64,000 nucleotides of DNA from G963675935 sp963675935 (GTDB taxonomy: Bacteria > Planctomycetota > Planctomycetia > Pirellulales > Thermoguttaceae), in NCBI GenBank assembly GCA_963675935.2, contig OY780964.2, positions 806,001 to 870,000 on the forward strand, written 5' to 3'. The translations under genes were made by a program, and so were the position numbers. The notes under the pieces are model-generated. The model had not been told where the DNA came from, did not search any database, and saw nothing but the letters and a program-made list of their open reading frames with translations. This document shows, one piece after another, positions 7,665 to 16,274 of this stretch (position 1 is the first letter of the stretch; every line of letters starts with the position of its first letter).

Positions 7665-10600
7665 TCACAAATCCATTCCGGCCAAAACCTCCCGCGCCGC
7701 CTCGTCGAATGGGAAATTCGTGTAAAACACAATGCGCCGCCGCTCGACCTTCAGCTTCGCCGCGTCGGCATCGGAGATCGAGCCGGCGATGCGACGCTCG
7801 AAATCGGCGTCGAGGCCGCGCGACTTCGCCCGGCCTTCCTCGTAAGAACGCTGGGCGTCGGCGCCGTGCCGGGCCACCGCCGCGTCGAGCGAGGCCAACG
7901 CGCCGGCCGTCGGCCGCCTCGCATCCTCGGCCGAAACCGCCGCGAACTCGCGCAACTGCCCAACCCACGAAAACATCTGTTTGATGTCGTCGGGATACGC
8001 CTCGCCCGGCTTGGCCGGCTGAGGTGTTTTCGAGATCAAGTCGGTCAAACCCTCGATGCCCGACTGGTAGGCGCGTCGGTCGAAACGCACCCAGGCGATG
8101 GCCTCCATCGGCAGCAGCAGCTTGGGATGCTGAATCTGAATTTCGTCGAAATGCCGGAGCGCGGCGTCGCGCTGCTTGTCTTTCAACAAGAGCAGACCGT
8201 AGAGCAACTTCGGCTCGACCTCGTCGCCGGCCGCTTGCAACGCGGCGTCGTAGTCGCGATCCACGTCCTTCATGTTGATGTGGTCTTGCCGCAGATACGC
8301 CGCCAGCTTGCGGATGGCCGCTTTGGCGTCTTCCGAAAGCCGCGCGGGCCGATTGTCGGGCAGGAACAACTCAGGCGCCTGCGCAACGCCCAGCTTTTGA
8401 GCGGCCGGGGCCATCGCCGTCTGCAAATAACCGAACAATTCGGTCGGCTCGATGCGGGCGTCGCGGTTCTTGTCGGCCGCGCCCGCATATCCCTCGGAAA
8501 GCAGCCAGGCGAAAAGCCCATGCTTTTTATCGGGCCAATCGGCGCCTCGCTGGCCGGCGCGGCAACTGGCCACGGCCGTCACGGTTCGCAACGGCGCGCG
8601 GCCGGGCGGGGCCTTCAAGGACCGAAGCATCTCGGCCGTCGATGGCTCCACGGCTGCGTCGGCGCCCGCGCCCGCGTGGCTGCAATCCAACAAAAGCAGC
8701 TTTTCCTTCGCCTTGCAACTTTCCAATTGATCGACCAGCCACTGCAACGGCAGCCCGGCGTTGGCCATCCGTCGGAAATCGAAATTCTTGGGGGCGAAAA
8801 ACACCACGCCCTCGGGCGAGCGGTAGGCGTGGCCGGCGATGTAAACAACGAGCTTGCCCTTCGCGTCGATGCGTTTCAACACCTCGGGAATACCCTGTTC
8901 CAGGCGGACCAGACTCTCGTCGGCGAATATAATCGCCTGATCGTCTGGCACGCGGTAACGGCGGGTCATCGCCTCGCGGACGAGCTTGGCGTCGGCCACC
9001 GCGTATTCCAGCCGGCCGAGCGAGCGGTCTTCAAAATCCTGGCAGCCGACGACGATGGCCCAGCGGGTCGGATCGGCCGGACGCCGCGCGGCCACGGAAA
9101 TCGCCTCGGGGCTTTGTACGCCGGGCATGTCGTGAGCGACATCGACCAGATCGCCGTCGCGGAGGTCATCGAGCGCTGCCGGCTCGCCACCCAACGTGAT
9201 TTTGCACTTGGAACCGATGATGTAGGTGATCGGCTGCGCGCCTTCCGCGTCGGGCTTCACGTCAATCGTTTTGGCGGCATACTGCACCCGTTCGATCGTG
9301 CCGCCTTGCCCCAGCACGCGGTAGGCCCTAACGCCGACCACGCGGTTGTCGTGCGACACAGTCGCGCGGTCGCCGGGGCGAAGGTCCGACGGCCGGAGCA
9401 ATTTTTCGTTCAACACCCGGCGATCATTCAGCGTAATTTCGCAATTCGGGGCGAACGGCAGCGTCAGGAGTTGCGGTTTTGCGTTCGTGCCGATGTTGAG
9501 CGTCAACGTCAATTCTTTCGAGGCGGCGTCGGGCTTCAACTCGACGATTCTGCCTTCTTTCGAGACGATCCGCTGGGCCGAAAGTTCGGTCGCCTCGCGG
9601 ACGTCGTTTTTGCCGAGGTGGTGGACCACGACGCGGTCGCCCGCGCGGAGATCGGCCAGCGCGACCGGTTTGTCGGCGATTTTCGCCTGCCCATTGAGCG
9701 TGATGGCCAAATCTTTCGGCACGGCCACCGTGAGGTCTTTGCTCTTTTCGCCCTCTTCGACCGTCACAACGAACCGGGCTTCGTCGGGTTTGACTTCCTT
9801 GACCAGGCCACGGACGATTTCCGGCCGCGACGCCCGAATTTCGGTGATTCTCGGACCCGCGGCCTTGCCTTCCTGCTGCTCGACGACGACGCGGACGACC
9901 ACTTGATCGTGCGGGAGAAGATCGCGCAGCAGGCTCGGCTTGTCGTTGATGAAGATGCGGTCGTGGCTTTTCAGCCGGATTTCCTGGGGCGAACCGTCTT
10001 CCGTGCGAGTGATCGTCAGAAACCAATCGTCGGCATAAACATTCGTGACCACGCCGCGGGTCGGAGCGGGCGGCTTGGGCGGCGGCGCGCTCGGCCGGCC
10101 CGGCAACAGCAATGCAACGCACAGAATCGCCGAACATGCCAGCGAAACAATCGCCACGTAACGCAAGCGACGCTTTCGCTTGGCGGCGGCCTCGCTGGCA
10201 GCTTCGGCCGCCGCGTCTTCCACGCTCGACGCGGACGGCGAGGTCAACCGCTGGTCGGCCCGCAATTCCCACAAAGCTTCCTTCGCCGACTGGCAGCGCC
10301 GCGATTGATCCTTGACCACAAGATGTTGAATGACGCGGGCCAAGTCGTCGGGCACGCCTTCGAGCACGCGGTTGATCGGCGGCAAGTTGCGGTCGGCCGC
10401 CGCGTGCCACATCATCCAGGCGATTTGCTTGTCGCGCCCGTAGCTGCCCAAGCCGGGAAACAACGTCTCGAACTGACGGCCGCACATCAACTCGTAGGCC
10501 GAGAAGCCCAGCGAATAAAGGTCGCTGGCTGGGCCGACAGGCCCGAACTGGTCGGAGACCAACTCGGGAGCCATGTATTTTGTCGTGCCTTTCAAGAGGC

Positions 10601-11069
10601 TTCCGGCGTCGTTGCTGGCGCGGCGGGCCAGCCCGAAATCGCCCAGCTTCACCCGGCCTTGTGCATCGACCAGCATGTTGCTCGGCTTGATGTCGCCGTG
10701 GGTGATGCCGTTGGCGTGGAGGAAATCGAGCGCGCTCAAGCAGCCGGTCATGGCGATCCGCAAAAAGTCGAGGTCGATCCCGTCGCTCTCCGTGGCCGGT
10801 TGAAGGCTGCCGCGCATCAGCTCGACGATCAGCCAGCCCTTCGCCCGCACGATGTCGTAGATCGTCAAAATGTTCGGATGCTGGAGCGAGGCCAGCAGTT
10901 GGGCCTCTTTCCAGTAGCGGGCCAATTGGCGCTCGTCGGTGAGGAACTGCTGGTGGATTTGCTTGATGGCCACCTCGCGGCCCAGTTCGTGGTCGCGGGC
11001 GCGGTAGACCACGGCGAAATCGCCCGAGGCGATCTTATCGAGAATTTCATAACGCGGGGCGTCGGGCAT
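7665..11069 (-). CDS. Ser/Thr protein kinase fused to a caspase-like domain
   Basis: A 1134-residue fusion. Residues 7-270 form a Hanks-type kinase: P-loop ASGDFAV at 14-20, Lys36 in VAIK, the catalytic loop HGDIKPSN at 124-131 (HGD instead of HRD) and DFG at 144-146. A membrane helix lies at about 303-323. Residues 337-662 hold four repeats of a small beta domain, each ending in a (D/A)LRxGD-type motif, similar to DUF5666. Residues 667-880 match the caspase (C14) fold, with Tyr743-Ile-Ala-Gly-His747 and Asp795-Cys-Ser-His-Ala-Gly800. The position expected to hold the catalytic Cys (D-x-C-H-x-G) is Ser797, with Cys796 one residue earlier. The C-terminus is helical and repeat-like. It is probably a membrane signalling protein; whether it cleaves peptides is open. 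Confidence 0.85.
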   Translation of the reverse strand: MPDAPRYEILDKIASGDFAVVYRARDHELGREVAIKQIHQQFLTDERQLARYWKEAQLLASLQHPNILTIYDIVRAKGWLIVELMRGSLQPATESDGIDLDFLRIAMTGCLSALDFLHANGITHGDIKPSNMLVDAQGRVKLGDFGLARRASNDAGSLLKGTTKYMAPELVSDQFGPVGPASDLYSLGFSAYELMCGRQFETLFPGLGSYGRDKQIAWMMWHAAADRNLPPINRVLEGVPDDLARVIQHLVVKDQSRRCQSAKEALWELRADQRLTSPSASSVEDAAAEAASEAAAKRKRRLRYVAIVSLACSAILCVALLLPGRPSAPPPKPPAPTRGVVTNVYADDWFLTITRTEDGSPQEIRLKSHDRIFINDKPSLLRDLLPHDQVVVRVVVEQQEGKAAGPRITEIRASRPEIVRGLVKEVKPDEARFVVTVEEGEKSKDLTVAVPKDLAITLNGQAKIADKPVALADLRAGDRVVVHHLGKNDVREATELSAQRIVSKEGRIVELKPDAASKELTLTLNIGTNAKPQLLTLPFAPNCEITLNDRRVLNEKLLRPSDLRPGDRATVSHDNRVVGVRAYRVLGQGGTIERVQYAAKTIDVKPDAEGAQPITYIIGSKCKITLGGEPAALDDLRDGDLVDVAHDMPGVQSPEAISVAARRPADPTRWAIVVGCQDFEDRSLGRLEYAVADAKLVREAMTRRYRVPDDQAIIFADESLVRLEQGIPEVLKRIDAKGKLVVYIAGHAYRSPEGVVFFAPKNFDFRRMANAGLPLQWLVDQLESCKAKEKLLLLDCSHAGAGADAAVEPSTAEMLRSLKAPPGRAPLRTVTAVASCRAGQRGADWPDKKHGLFAWLLSEGYAGAADKNRDARIEPTELFGYLQTAMAPAAQKLGVAQAPELFLPDNRPARLSEDAKAAIRKLAAYLRQDHINMKDVDRDYDAALQAAGDEVEPKLLYGLLLLKDKQRDAALRHFDEIQIQHPKLLLPMEAIAWVRFDRRAYQSGIEGLTDLISKTPQPAKPGEAYPDDIKQMFSWVGQLREFAAVSAEDARRPTAGALASLDAAVARHGADAQRSYEEGRAKSRGLDADFERRIAGSISDADAAKLKVERRRIVFYTNFPFDEAAREVLAGMDL

Positions 11070-11097
11070 GGGAGGATTCTCTATTTTTTATCACCTT

Positions 11098-11230
11098 GTT
11101 CCCACGCTCCGCGTGGGAACACACCAGTCTCGACGCTCCGCGTCGGAGAACTGCCATGTACTCAAATATCAGCCACCACACAGGGACGCGGAGCGTCCCG
11201 GCAGTGCGTTCCCACGCGGAGCGTGGGAAC
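11098..11230. repeat. Nested inverted repeat, GTTCCCACGC family
   Basis: The outer arms at 11098-11120 and 11208-11230 are exact reverse complements, each a GTTCCCACGC hairpin. Inner arms GACGCTCCGCGTC (11132-11144) and GACGCGGAGCGTC (11185-11197) are also reverse complements. A shorter, diverged relative lies at 28711-28765. It fills the gap upstream of the kinase gene, so the kinase promoter must overlap it or lie beyond it. Confidence 0.85.
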
Positions 11231-11241
11231 GAGATATTTCT

Positions 11242-11988
11242 CTATTTCTCAAGCAACACGTTGATGGCGTCTTCCAGTTCTTTATCGCGCGAGCGGCGGC
11301 CCGTCAATCCCTTTTCGTTCACGTCGCGTTCGGCGTGGAGCATGTCGAGCACTTTTCGGTATTTCGCGCGTTCGGCTTTGTCGTCGCCGCGGGTGTGCGC
11401 CCGCTGGGCCTCGCGCAACAACACTTGGTAGGGCGCCAGAGCTTTGTCCTCGATGTTGCTCGCGCCGAAATACTCCCGTTCGATCTTCGTCCGCATCTGG
11501 TCCTTCCGCTCGCTCTGGGGAGTCGAGGGCGTTTGCAGGAAACTGAAGATCAACACGCCCCAAAGCAGCGCGGCGACGCACAGACCGCCGATCAACATCA
11601 AGGGGTTTGACGAGGCCGACTCGGTCGCCGGTTTCTCTTTAGTTTCGCCGTCATCGAGGTGCAGCTCGGGCAGTTTCCCGTCGGCCGCCAGCTTCAGCGT
11701 CGAGTCGGCCGACTCGGCGGCGATGAACCGGGCGACCTTCTTGCGCGGCGCGGGCGGGGCCGGCGGCGCAGGCGGCTGAGGCAACGGACGCACCGACGGC
11801 GGCACGAAGACCGAACTCGGCGGCGAGGCGATTGGGCCAGGCGGCGGCGATTCGATCGGCGGCGGGGGCTGGTTTTTATCGACCCACACCCGGCCCTTGC
11901 ACTGCGGGCAATTCACGTACCCGCCGGCCATTTTGCTAGGCACTTGCAGGTGAGTGTTGCATCGGGGGCAGTCGAGTTTGATGGGCAT
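11242..11988 (-). CDS. Zinc-ribbon, proline-rich membrane protein of unknown function
   Basis: 248 residues. The N-terminus carries two CxxC knuckles (CPRC at 7-10 and CPQC near 28-31), a zinc-ribbon of the type often found at the start of planctomycete membrane proteins. A proline-rich linker follows, then a charged segment, one membrane helix (PLMLIGGLCVAALLWGVLIF) and a helical, charged C-terminus. It lies between the Tad cluster and the kinase gene on the same strand and may share transcripts with either. The family is not recognised beyond the zinc-ribbon. Confidence 0.75.
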   Translation of the reverse strand: MPIKLDCPRCNTHLQVPSKMAGGYVNCPQCKGRVWVDKNQPPPPIESPPPGPIASPPSSVFVPPSVRPLPQPPAPPAPPAPRKKVARFIAAESADSTLKLAADGKLPELHLDDGETKEKPATESASSNPLMLIGGLCVAALLWGVLIFSFLQTPSTPQSERKDQMRTKIEREYFGASNIEDKALAPYQVLLREAQRAHTRGDDKAERAKYRKVLDMLHAERDVNEKGLTGRRSRDKELEDAINVLLEK

Positions 11989-12012
11989 GACGGAAGGGTT
12001 CCGGATTCAGTC

Positions 12013-12128
12013 GTAGGTTATGCTTCAGCAAGGTCTTGGGTCTTAGGGCTTAGGGCTTCGTGCCAAGACCCAAGGCCTAAGACCCAAAACCTCAATTGGT
12101 TGTCGCGCTAGGCTGAAGCATAACCTAC
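12013..12128. repeat. Composite element: GTAG hairpins flanking a heptamer hairpin
   Basis: The outer arms are GTAGGTTATGCTTCAGC at 12013-12029 and its exact reverse complement at 12112-12128. Between them lies a heptamer element (GGTCTTG GGTCTTA, loop TTCGTGC, AAGACCC AAGGCCT AAGACCC). The whole 116-bp unit sits between the TadC and zinc-ribbon genes. It is the clearest case of one repeat family carried as the core of an inverted GTAG pair. Confidence 0.9.
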
Positions 12129-12144
12129 GCATTCATATTCCCTC

Positions 12145-13089
12145 TCACAAGGATAATCCAAAGAACAAATAATTGAGTAAAAACGGCCCGACGATAATCA
12201 GCACCGTGGCGGCCATAATCAGCACGGCAGGCAGGAGCATGTTCACGCCCGCCTCGCCGGCGAGGGTTTCGGCCCGCTGCGTCCGCTTGATCCGCAACAC
12301 GTCGGCCTGGGTGCGGAAAATTCGCGCCAGCGGCGTGCCGAGATATTCGCCCTGAATGATCGAGCCGAGAATGCTGGTGATTTCGTCGTCGGCCAGCCGG
12401 TCGCGCATCGCCTGGAACGCCTCGGTGCGGGTTTTGCCGAGGTTCATGTCGGTCAGCACCCGGCCGAATTCGACGGCGATTGGGTGGCCTTCGAACTCGG
12501 CGACCGACTGCCGCAGCGCGGCCAGGAACGTCGAGCCGGCCTCCATCAGCAGCGTGAGCAAATCGAGCAGGAAGGGCATGCGGCGTTTGATTTCACGGAG
12601 CCGCTGCCTCGCTCGGCCGGCCAAGCGACGGCGCAGAAGCCAGACGGTTAGCCCGACCGCCGCTAGGGCCACGATCGCTCCGGCCGCGCCCATCCAATTG
12701 ATGAAGAAATACAGGTAGACCGGCGCAACGGCCAGCGAAACGAGTTGCAGCTTGGCCAGATATTCCTCGGGCAGCCAGAACCTCGACATGCCGGCCGCTT
12801 GAATTTCGCGGTAAATCGTCGGCAGGCTGTCGCGGAAGATTTTGCGGTTCATTCGGGCCAGGAGTTGAACGATCGGCTGGAACAGGCGGAAGAACGCATC
12901 GGCCCGGCGCAGCTCGTTGATGCGGCTGACGTCGTAGCGCCATTCGAGGCCCTGTTCGAGGTCTTCGCTCCGCAGGACGCGAAATACCCACCAAATCGTC
13001 GCGGCCACGGCCGCGCCGACCGTGGCGCTGCCGACGACCTGCATCGCCGCGCCGGGCGGAAGTTCGGCGAATAAAAGGGACATCAGCAT
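12145..13089 (-). CDS. tadC: Type II secretion F domain protein, TadC-like
   Basis: A 314-residue inner-membrane protein with the T2SF domain layout: an N-terminal membrane helix, a cytoplasmic helical block, a paired membrane region (YLYFFINWMGAAGAIVALAA) and a second helical block containing FLLDLLTLLMEAGSTFLAAL, ending in a hydrophobic helix (LLPAVLIMAATVLIIVGPFL). It is the second of two F-domain genes downstream of the FHA-CpaF ATPase, so it is assigned TadC by order. TadB and TadC form the inner-membrane platform of the Tad pilus on which CpaF acts. Confidence 0.85.
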   Translation of the reverse strand: MLMSLLFAELPPGAAMQVVGSATVGAAVAATIWWVFRVLRSEDLEQGLEWRYDVSRINELRRADAFFRLFQPIVQLLARMNRKIFRDSLPTIYREIQAAGMSRFWLPEEYLAKLQLVSLAVAPVYLYFFINWMGAAGAIVALAAVGLTVWLLRRRLAGRARQRLREIKRRMPFLLDLLTLLMEAGSTFLAALRQSVAEFEGHPIAVEFGRVLTDMNLGKTRTEAFQAMRDRLADDEITSILGSIIQGEYLGTPLARIFRTQADVLRIKRTQRAETLAGEAGVNMLLPAVLIMAATVLIIVGPFLLNYLFFGLSL

Positions 13090-13130
13090 GTCAGTTACTC
13101 AAACGGGAATTAACAACCACGACGGAAAAC

Positions 13131-13308
13131 ATTAACCACGAAATACACGAAAGATTATGAAAGATATATAAAACAACAATGATTGCTTATCGATAAATAA
13201 TGAATAACCTGCGATGATAACAACTTCAATATTCCTTCTCCCTTTCTCCGATTTTCTTCTCCCTTTTTTCTTCTCCCTTTCGTGTATTTCGTGTATTTCG
13301 TGGTTAAT
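13131..13308. repeat. Long inverted repeat of the TTAACCACGAAATACACGAA family
   Basis: ATTAACCACGAAATACACGA at the left end is matched by its near-exact complement ending CGTGGTTAAT at the right end. The spacer is A+T-rich and contains pyrimidine-rich tracts (repeated TTCTCCCTTT-type words). It fills the TadB-TadC gap, which would otherwise be short in a pilus operon. A similar CCACGAAGAACACGAA element lies at 58051-58114. Confidence 0.85.
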
Positions 13309-13330
13309 TGTGTTTTTGTTTTGTGTTTTG

Positions 13331-14182
13331 TTAAATATCCGGATTCAAAATCACTTTGGCCCAAAAATATGCGACCACGTTCAGCACGACCGCCGTGGCC
13401 AGCAGGATTTGGCCCACAATCTCGGTGAACAACAGCGTCGTGTTCTCGGGATCGACGAAATAGTAGACCACGAGAATCACGGCCGGGGCCATCGCCATGT
13501 AAATGGCTGACTTCCGCGCCTGGGCCGTCTCGGCCATCACCTTCCGTTCGAGCCGCTGAAGCTCAAGAACCGACTGGGCGATGCGCTCGACGGTTTCGTT
13601 CAGCCGACCGCCGCTCTCGTGGCTGGCCAGCAGGGCCGCGGCGAACAGGGCGAAGTTTTCGCTCCGCAGCCGCTCCTTGGCCTCGGTCAGCGTGCGGTCG
13701 AGCGGCTTTCCCATTTTGTATTCGGCGGCGATTTGATGAAACTCGGCGTTGATCGGCCGGGGACATTGGGCCGCGAGAATTTCCATCGACTGCGCCAGCG
13801 ACAGGCCCGCCCGAACCGCGTTGGCCAGCGTGACCATCGCGTCGGCCAACTGGTCCTCGATTTTTTGGCGGCGACGCTCGGCCATCCGCCGCAACAGCCA
13901 CCACGGCGCGGCCAGCATGAAGCCGCCGACCAGCAGGCCGAGCAACAGGCTGCCGAGCATCGTCCAAAACGCGACGAAAACGACTCCGATGACGACCAAC
14001 CACGCGACGAGGTATTTTCGCACGTTTTCCGTGGGCGCGCGGAGCCGGCGCAGTTTATCGACGATGTCGCCTTCGATCGCGCTGAGCGCACCGAGGGCGT
14101 AGCCGCCGCCGGCGTACGCGGCCACGGCGGTCGCCAGGCCGATCAGGGCTGTGCCAAGCCAGAATATCGGATCGTGGAACAT
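13331..14182 (-). CDS. tadB: Type II secretion F domain protein, TadB-like
   Basis: A 283-residue membrane protein with the T2SF fold: membrane segments near residues 8-28 and 85-120, the MLGSLLLGLLVGGFMLAAPW pair, a helical block with MVTLANAVRAGLSLAQSMEI, and a C-terminal helix pair. It follows the FHA-CpaF gene and pairs with TadC. An upstream in-frame start at 14245 would add residues encoded by the heptamer repeat, so the ATG at 14182 (MFHDPIFW) is chosen. Confidence 0.85.
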   Translation of the reverse strand: MFHDPIFWLGTALIGLATAVAAYAGGGYALGALSAIEGDIVDKLRRLRAPTENVRKYLVAWLVVIGVVFVAFWTMLGSLLLGLLVGGFMLAAPWWLLRRMAERRRQKIEDQLADAMVTLANAVRAGLSLAQSMEILAAQCPRPINAEFHQIAAEYKMGKPLDRTLTEAKERLRSENFALFAAALLASHESGGRLNETVERIAQSVLELQRLERKVMAETAQARKSAIYMAMAPAVILVVYYFVDPENTTLLFTEIVGQILLATAVVLNVVAYFWAKVILNPDI

Positions 14183-14194
14183 AACAGGGTCTAT

Positions 14195-14268
14195 GGTTTT
14201 TGGTCTTGGGTTTTTGGTCTTGGGTCTTAGGTCTTGGATATTCACTAAGACCCAAGACCTAAGACCTT
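14195..14268. repeat. Heptamer-repeat hairpin element
   Basis: Left arm heptamers (GGTCTTG GGTTTTT GGTCTTG GGTCTTA GGTCTTG) fold on ACTAAGACCCAAGACCTAAG around a GATATTC loop. It lies between cpaF and tadB and supplies the TAG stop codon of cpaF (the stop at 14259 reads from AGGTCTTAG). Confidence 0.9.
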
Positions 14269-16151
14269 TCTTTTCCGTACAAAAACTCCAAATCCAACAA
14301 ATCTTTCTCGACCAGCGAATCGACGAACGACGGCAAGTAGCCGGTCGGCCGCAACGCGCCGTCGCTCCGCCGGTTGAAAATATCGTGCAACACGATCACC
14401 TTCTCGTCGGGATCGTAGCGAAGCACCTCGGTCACTTGCGCGATCACCCGCGCCCCGCCCGGCAACCGGTTGATGTGAACGATCAAATCCAACGCCGAGG
14501 AAATCTGGCGATGGATCGAAGAAACCGGCAGGTCGGCCGCCATCAGCACGAGCACTTCCAACCGCTCGATCACCTCGCGCGAGCTGTTGGCGTGAACCGT
14601 GGTCATCGAGCCGTCGTGGCCGGTGTTCATCGCCTGGATCATGTCGAGGGCCTCGGGTCCGCGGCATTCGCCGACGATCACCCGGTCGGGCCGCATTCGC
14701 AGCGAATTCTTCACCAAGTCGCGGACGGTGTACTCGCCGGCGCCCTCGATGTTCGGCGGCTTCGTTTCGAGCGTCACCACGTGTTCCTGATGCAGCCGCA
14801 GTTCCGTCGTGTCTTCGATCGTGACGATGCGTTCCTTGAACGGGATGAAGCTGCTCAATATGTTCAGGAACGTCGTTTTGCCGGTGCCGGTGCCGCCGCT
14901 GACCAAAATGTTGCGGCGGTCGATCACGCACGCCCGCAAAAAAGTCGCCGCCGACGGCGTGATGCACTGCATCTCGACCAGATCGTCCATCGTGAGCCGC
15001 TGCGCCGGGAATTTGCGGATCGTCAGCGTCGGACCCTTGCACGCCAGCGGCGGAATGATCGCGTTGACGCGCGACCCGTCGGGCAATCGGGCATCGACCA
15101 ACGGCTGGCTCTTGTCGATCCTGCGACCCACCTGCGAAACGATCCGCTCGATGATCGACTCGGTCACTTTGTCGGAAATGAACCGCCGGCCCGACTTCTC
15201 GATGACGCCGCTCCGCTCGACGTAAATCTGGTCGCTGGCGACGACCATGATTTCGGTCACGGTCGGCGCCCGCAATAAGTCTTGCAGCGGGCCGAAGCCG
15301 AAAATCGTGTCCTTCAAATCCTTCTTCAACGTGCGAAGAATCAAATACTTCCGCAATTCGTGGTGCAAATGCGGGCGGACCAGATGGAACACGTCGTTGA
15401 ACCGCGTCTCGACCCTTTGCACCTGCTCGGTCACGTCGCGGCACTCCTCCATCGCCAGCCGCTCGCGGATGAACTGCAACAAGGCGTGCAGCTCGCTCTC
15501 GCGCTCGGGCACCAGCGTGGCAGGCACGTCGAACTCGTTGCTCGTCAGCGAGGCCAGATCGAAATACTCCTGCGTGCCCGTCTCCAAAATCAATTGGTTG
15601 ATCAGATGGTCGCGCAGCGTGAGGCCCGTGATTTCTTCGAGCAGCGATTCGTTGTCGGGCGAGAAAACGCCGAGATCGCGGCAGACGTCCTCGATGTTGT
15701 TCTCAAGCAACAGGATGCTCGCGCCGTCGCTCGACCGATTGGCCTCGAACTGGTAGAGGTCCAACCGTTCGAGCAGCTTGCGGTGGATGCGCAGCTCGAG
15801 CTCGGCCATGATCGAGCGGAGGTGGCTTTCGAGTTCGTCGCGGGTGATTGTCGCGGCTTTTTCCGACTCGAACGTGAGGGTGTAGGGCCAGATGCGGATT
15901 TTCGTGCCCGGCTCGAACACGGCGGTTTGCCCGCCCAAAACTTCTTCGTCGCCGACGATGCAACTATTGAGTCCGACGTTTTCAAGGTGCAACTTTCCGT
16001 CGCTCATGCGCACGACGGCATGGCGGCGTGAGACCAGCGGGCTTTGCAACACCAGCGTGTTGCCCGGGTCGCGACCGACGGTGATTTCCGGCTCGTCCAC
16101 TTCGAGCATGGACCGCCGGCTTTCGTTGACCTTGTTGTACCAGACTTTCAT
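14259..16151 (-). CDS. cpaF: CpaF/TadA-type secretion ATPase with N-terminal FHA domain
   Basis: 630 residues. An FHA domain occupies about residues 20-95 (ITVGRDPGNTLVL, SPLVSRRHAVV, ENVGLNSCIV), with the Gly-Arg, Ser-x-x-His and Asn positions that bind phosphothreonine. A helical linker leads to a CpaF/PilT-type ATPase with Walker A GGTGTGKTTF near 417-426, an Asp/Glu box (IVTIEDTTELRL) and MRPDRVIVGECRGPEALDM. It powers Tad pilus assembly from the inner membrane. The FHA domain implies control by a Ser/Thr kinase, and the kinase at 7665-11069 on the same strand is an obvious candidate (inference). The stop codon comes from the heptamer repeat at 14195. Confidence 0.92.
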   Translation of the reverse strand: MKVWYNKVNESRRSMLEVDEPEITVGRDPGNTLVLQSPLVSRRHAVVRMSDGKLHLENVGLNSCIVGDEEVLGGQTAVFEPGTKIRIWPYTLTFESEKAATITRDELESHLRSIMAELELRIHRKLLERLDLYQFEANRSSDGASILLLENNIEDVCRDLGVFSPDNESLLEEITGLTLRDHLINQLILETGTQEYFDLASLTSNEFDVPATLVPERESELHALLQFIRERLAMEECRDVTEQVQRVETRFNDVFHLVRPHLHHELRKYLILRTLKKDLKDTIFGFGPLQDLLRAPTVTEIMVVASDQIYVERSGVIEKSGRRFISDKVTESIIERIVSQVGRRIDKSQPLVDARLPDGSRVNAIIPPLACKGPTLTIRKFPAQRLTMDDLVEMQCITPSAATFLRACVIDRRNILVSGGTGTGKTTFLNILSSFIPFKERIVTIEDTTELRLHQEHVVTLETKPPNIEGAGEYTVRDLVKNSLRMRPDRVIVGECRGPEALDMIQAMNTGHDGSMTTVHANSSREVIERLEVLVLMAADLPVSSIHRQISSALDLIVHINRLPGGARVIAQVTEVLRYDPDEKVIVLHDIFNRRSDGALRPTGYLPSFVDSLVEKDLLDLEFLYGKERS

Positions 16152-16185
16152 GCGAGCATTCTAGGTTGTAATAGCGTTCTGTGTT

Positions 16186-16268
16186 GCAATAGCCGGGGGC
16201 TAACAGCCCGCGGAATGTGCATGACTTGCGAGAATCGTCTCCGGGGGCTGTTAGCCCCCGGCTATTGT
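16186..16268. repeat. Inverted pair of the AGCCGGGGGCTAACAGCCC family
   Basis: AATAGCCGGGGGCTAACAGC and GGGGGCTGTTAGCCCCCGGC face each other across about 30 bp that include CCGCGGAATGTG. Each arm is itself a hairpin (GGGGGCT-AAC-AGCCCCC type). It lies between cpaB and the FHA-CpaF gene. Confidence 0.85.
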
Positions 16269-16274
16269 ACGCCC

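Noticed and set aside
7866..11264. A 1132-codon open frame on the plus strand
   Set aside because: It is antisense to the kinase-caspase gene, whose frame carries conserved motifs. High-GC codon bias makes long antisense frames common. The product has no recognisable domain.
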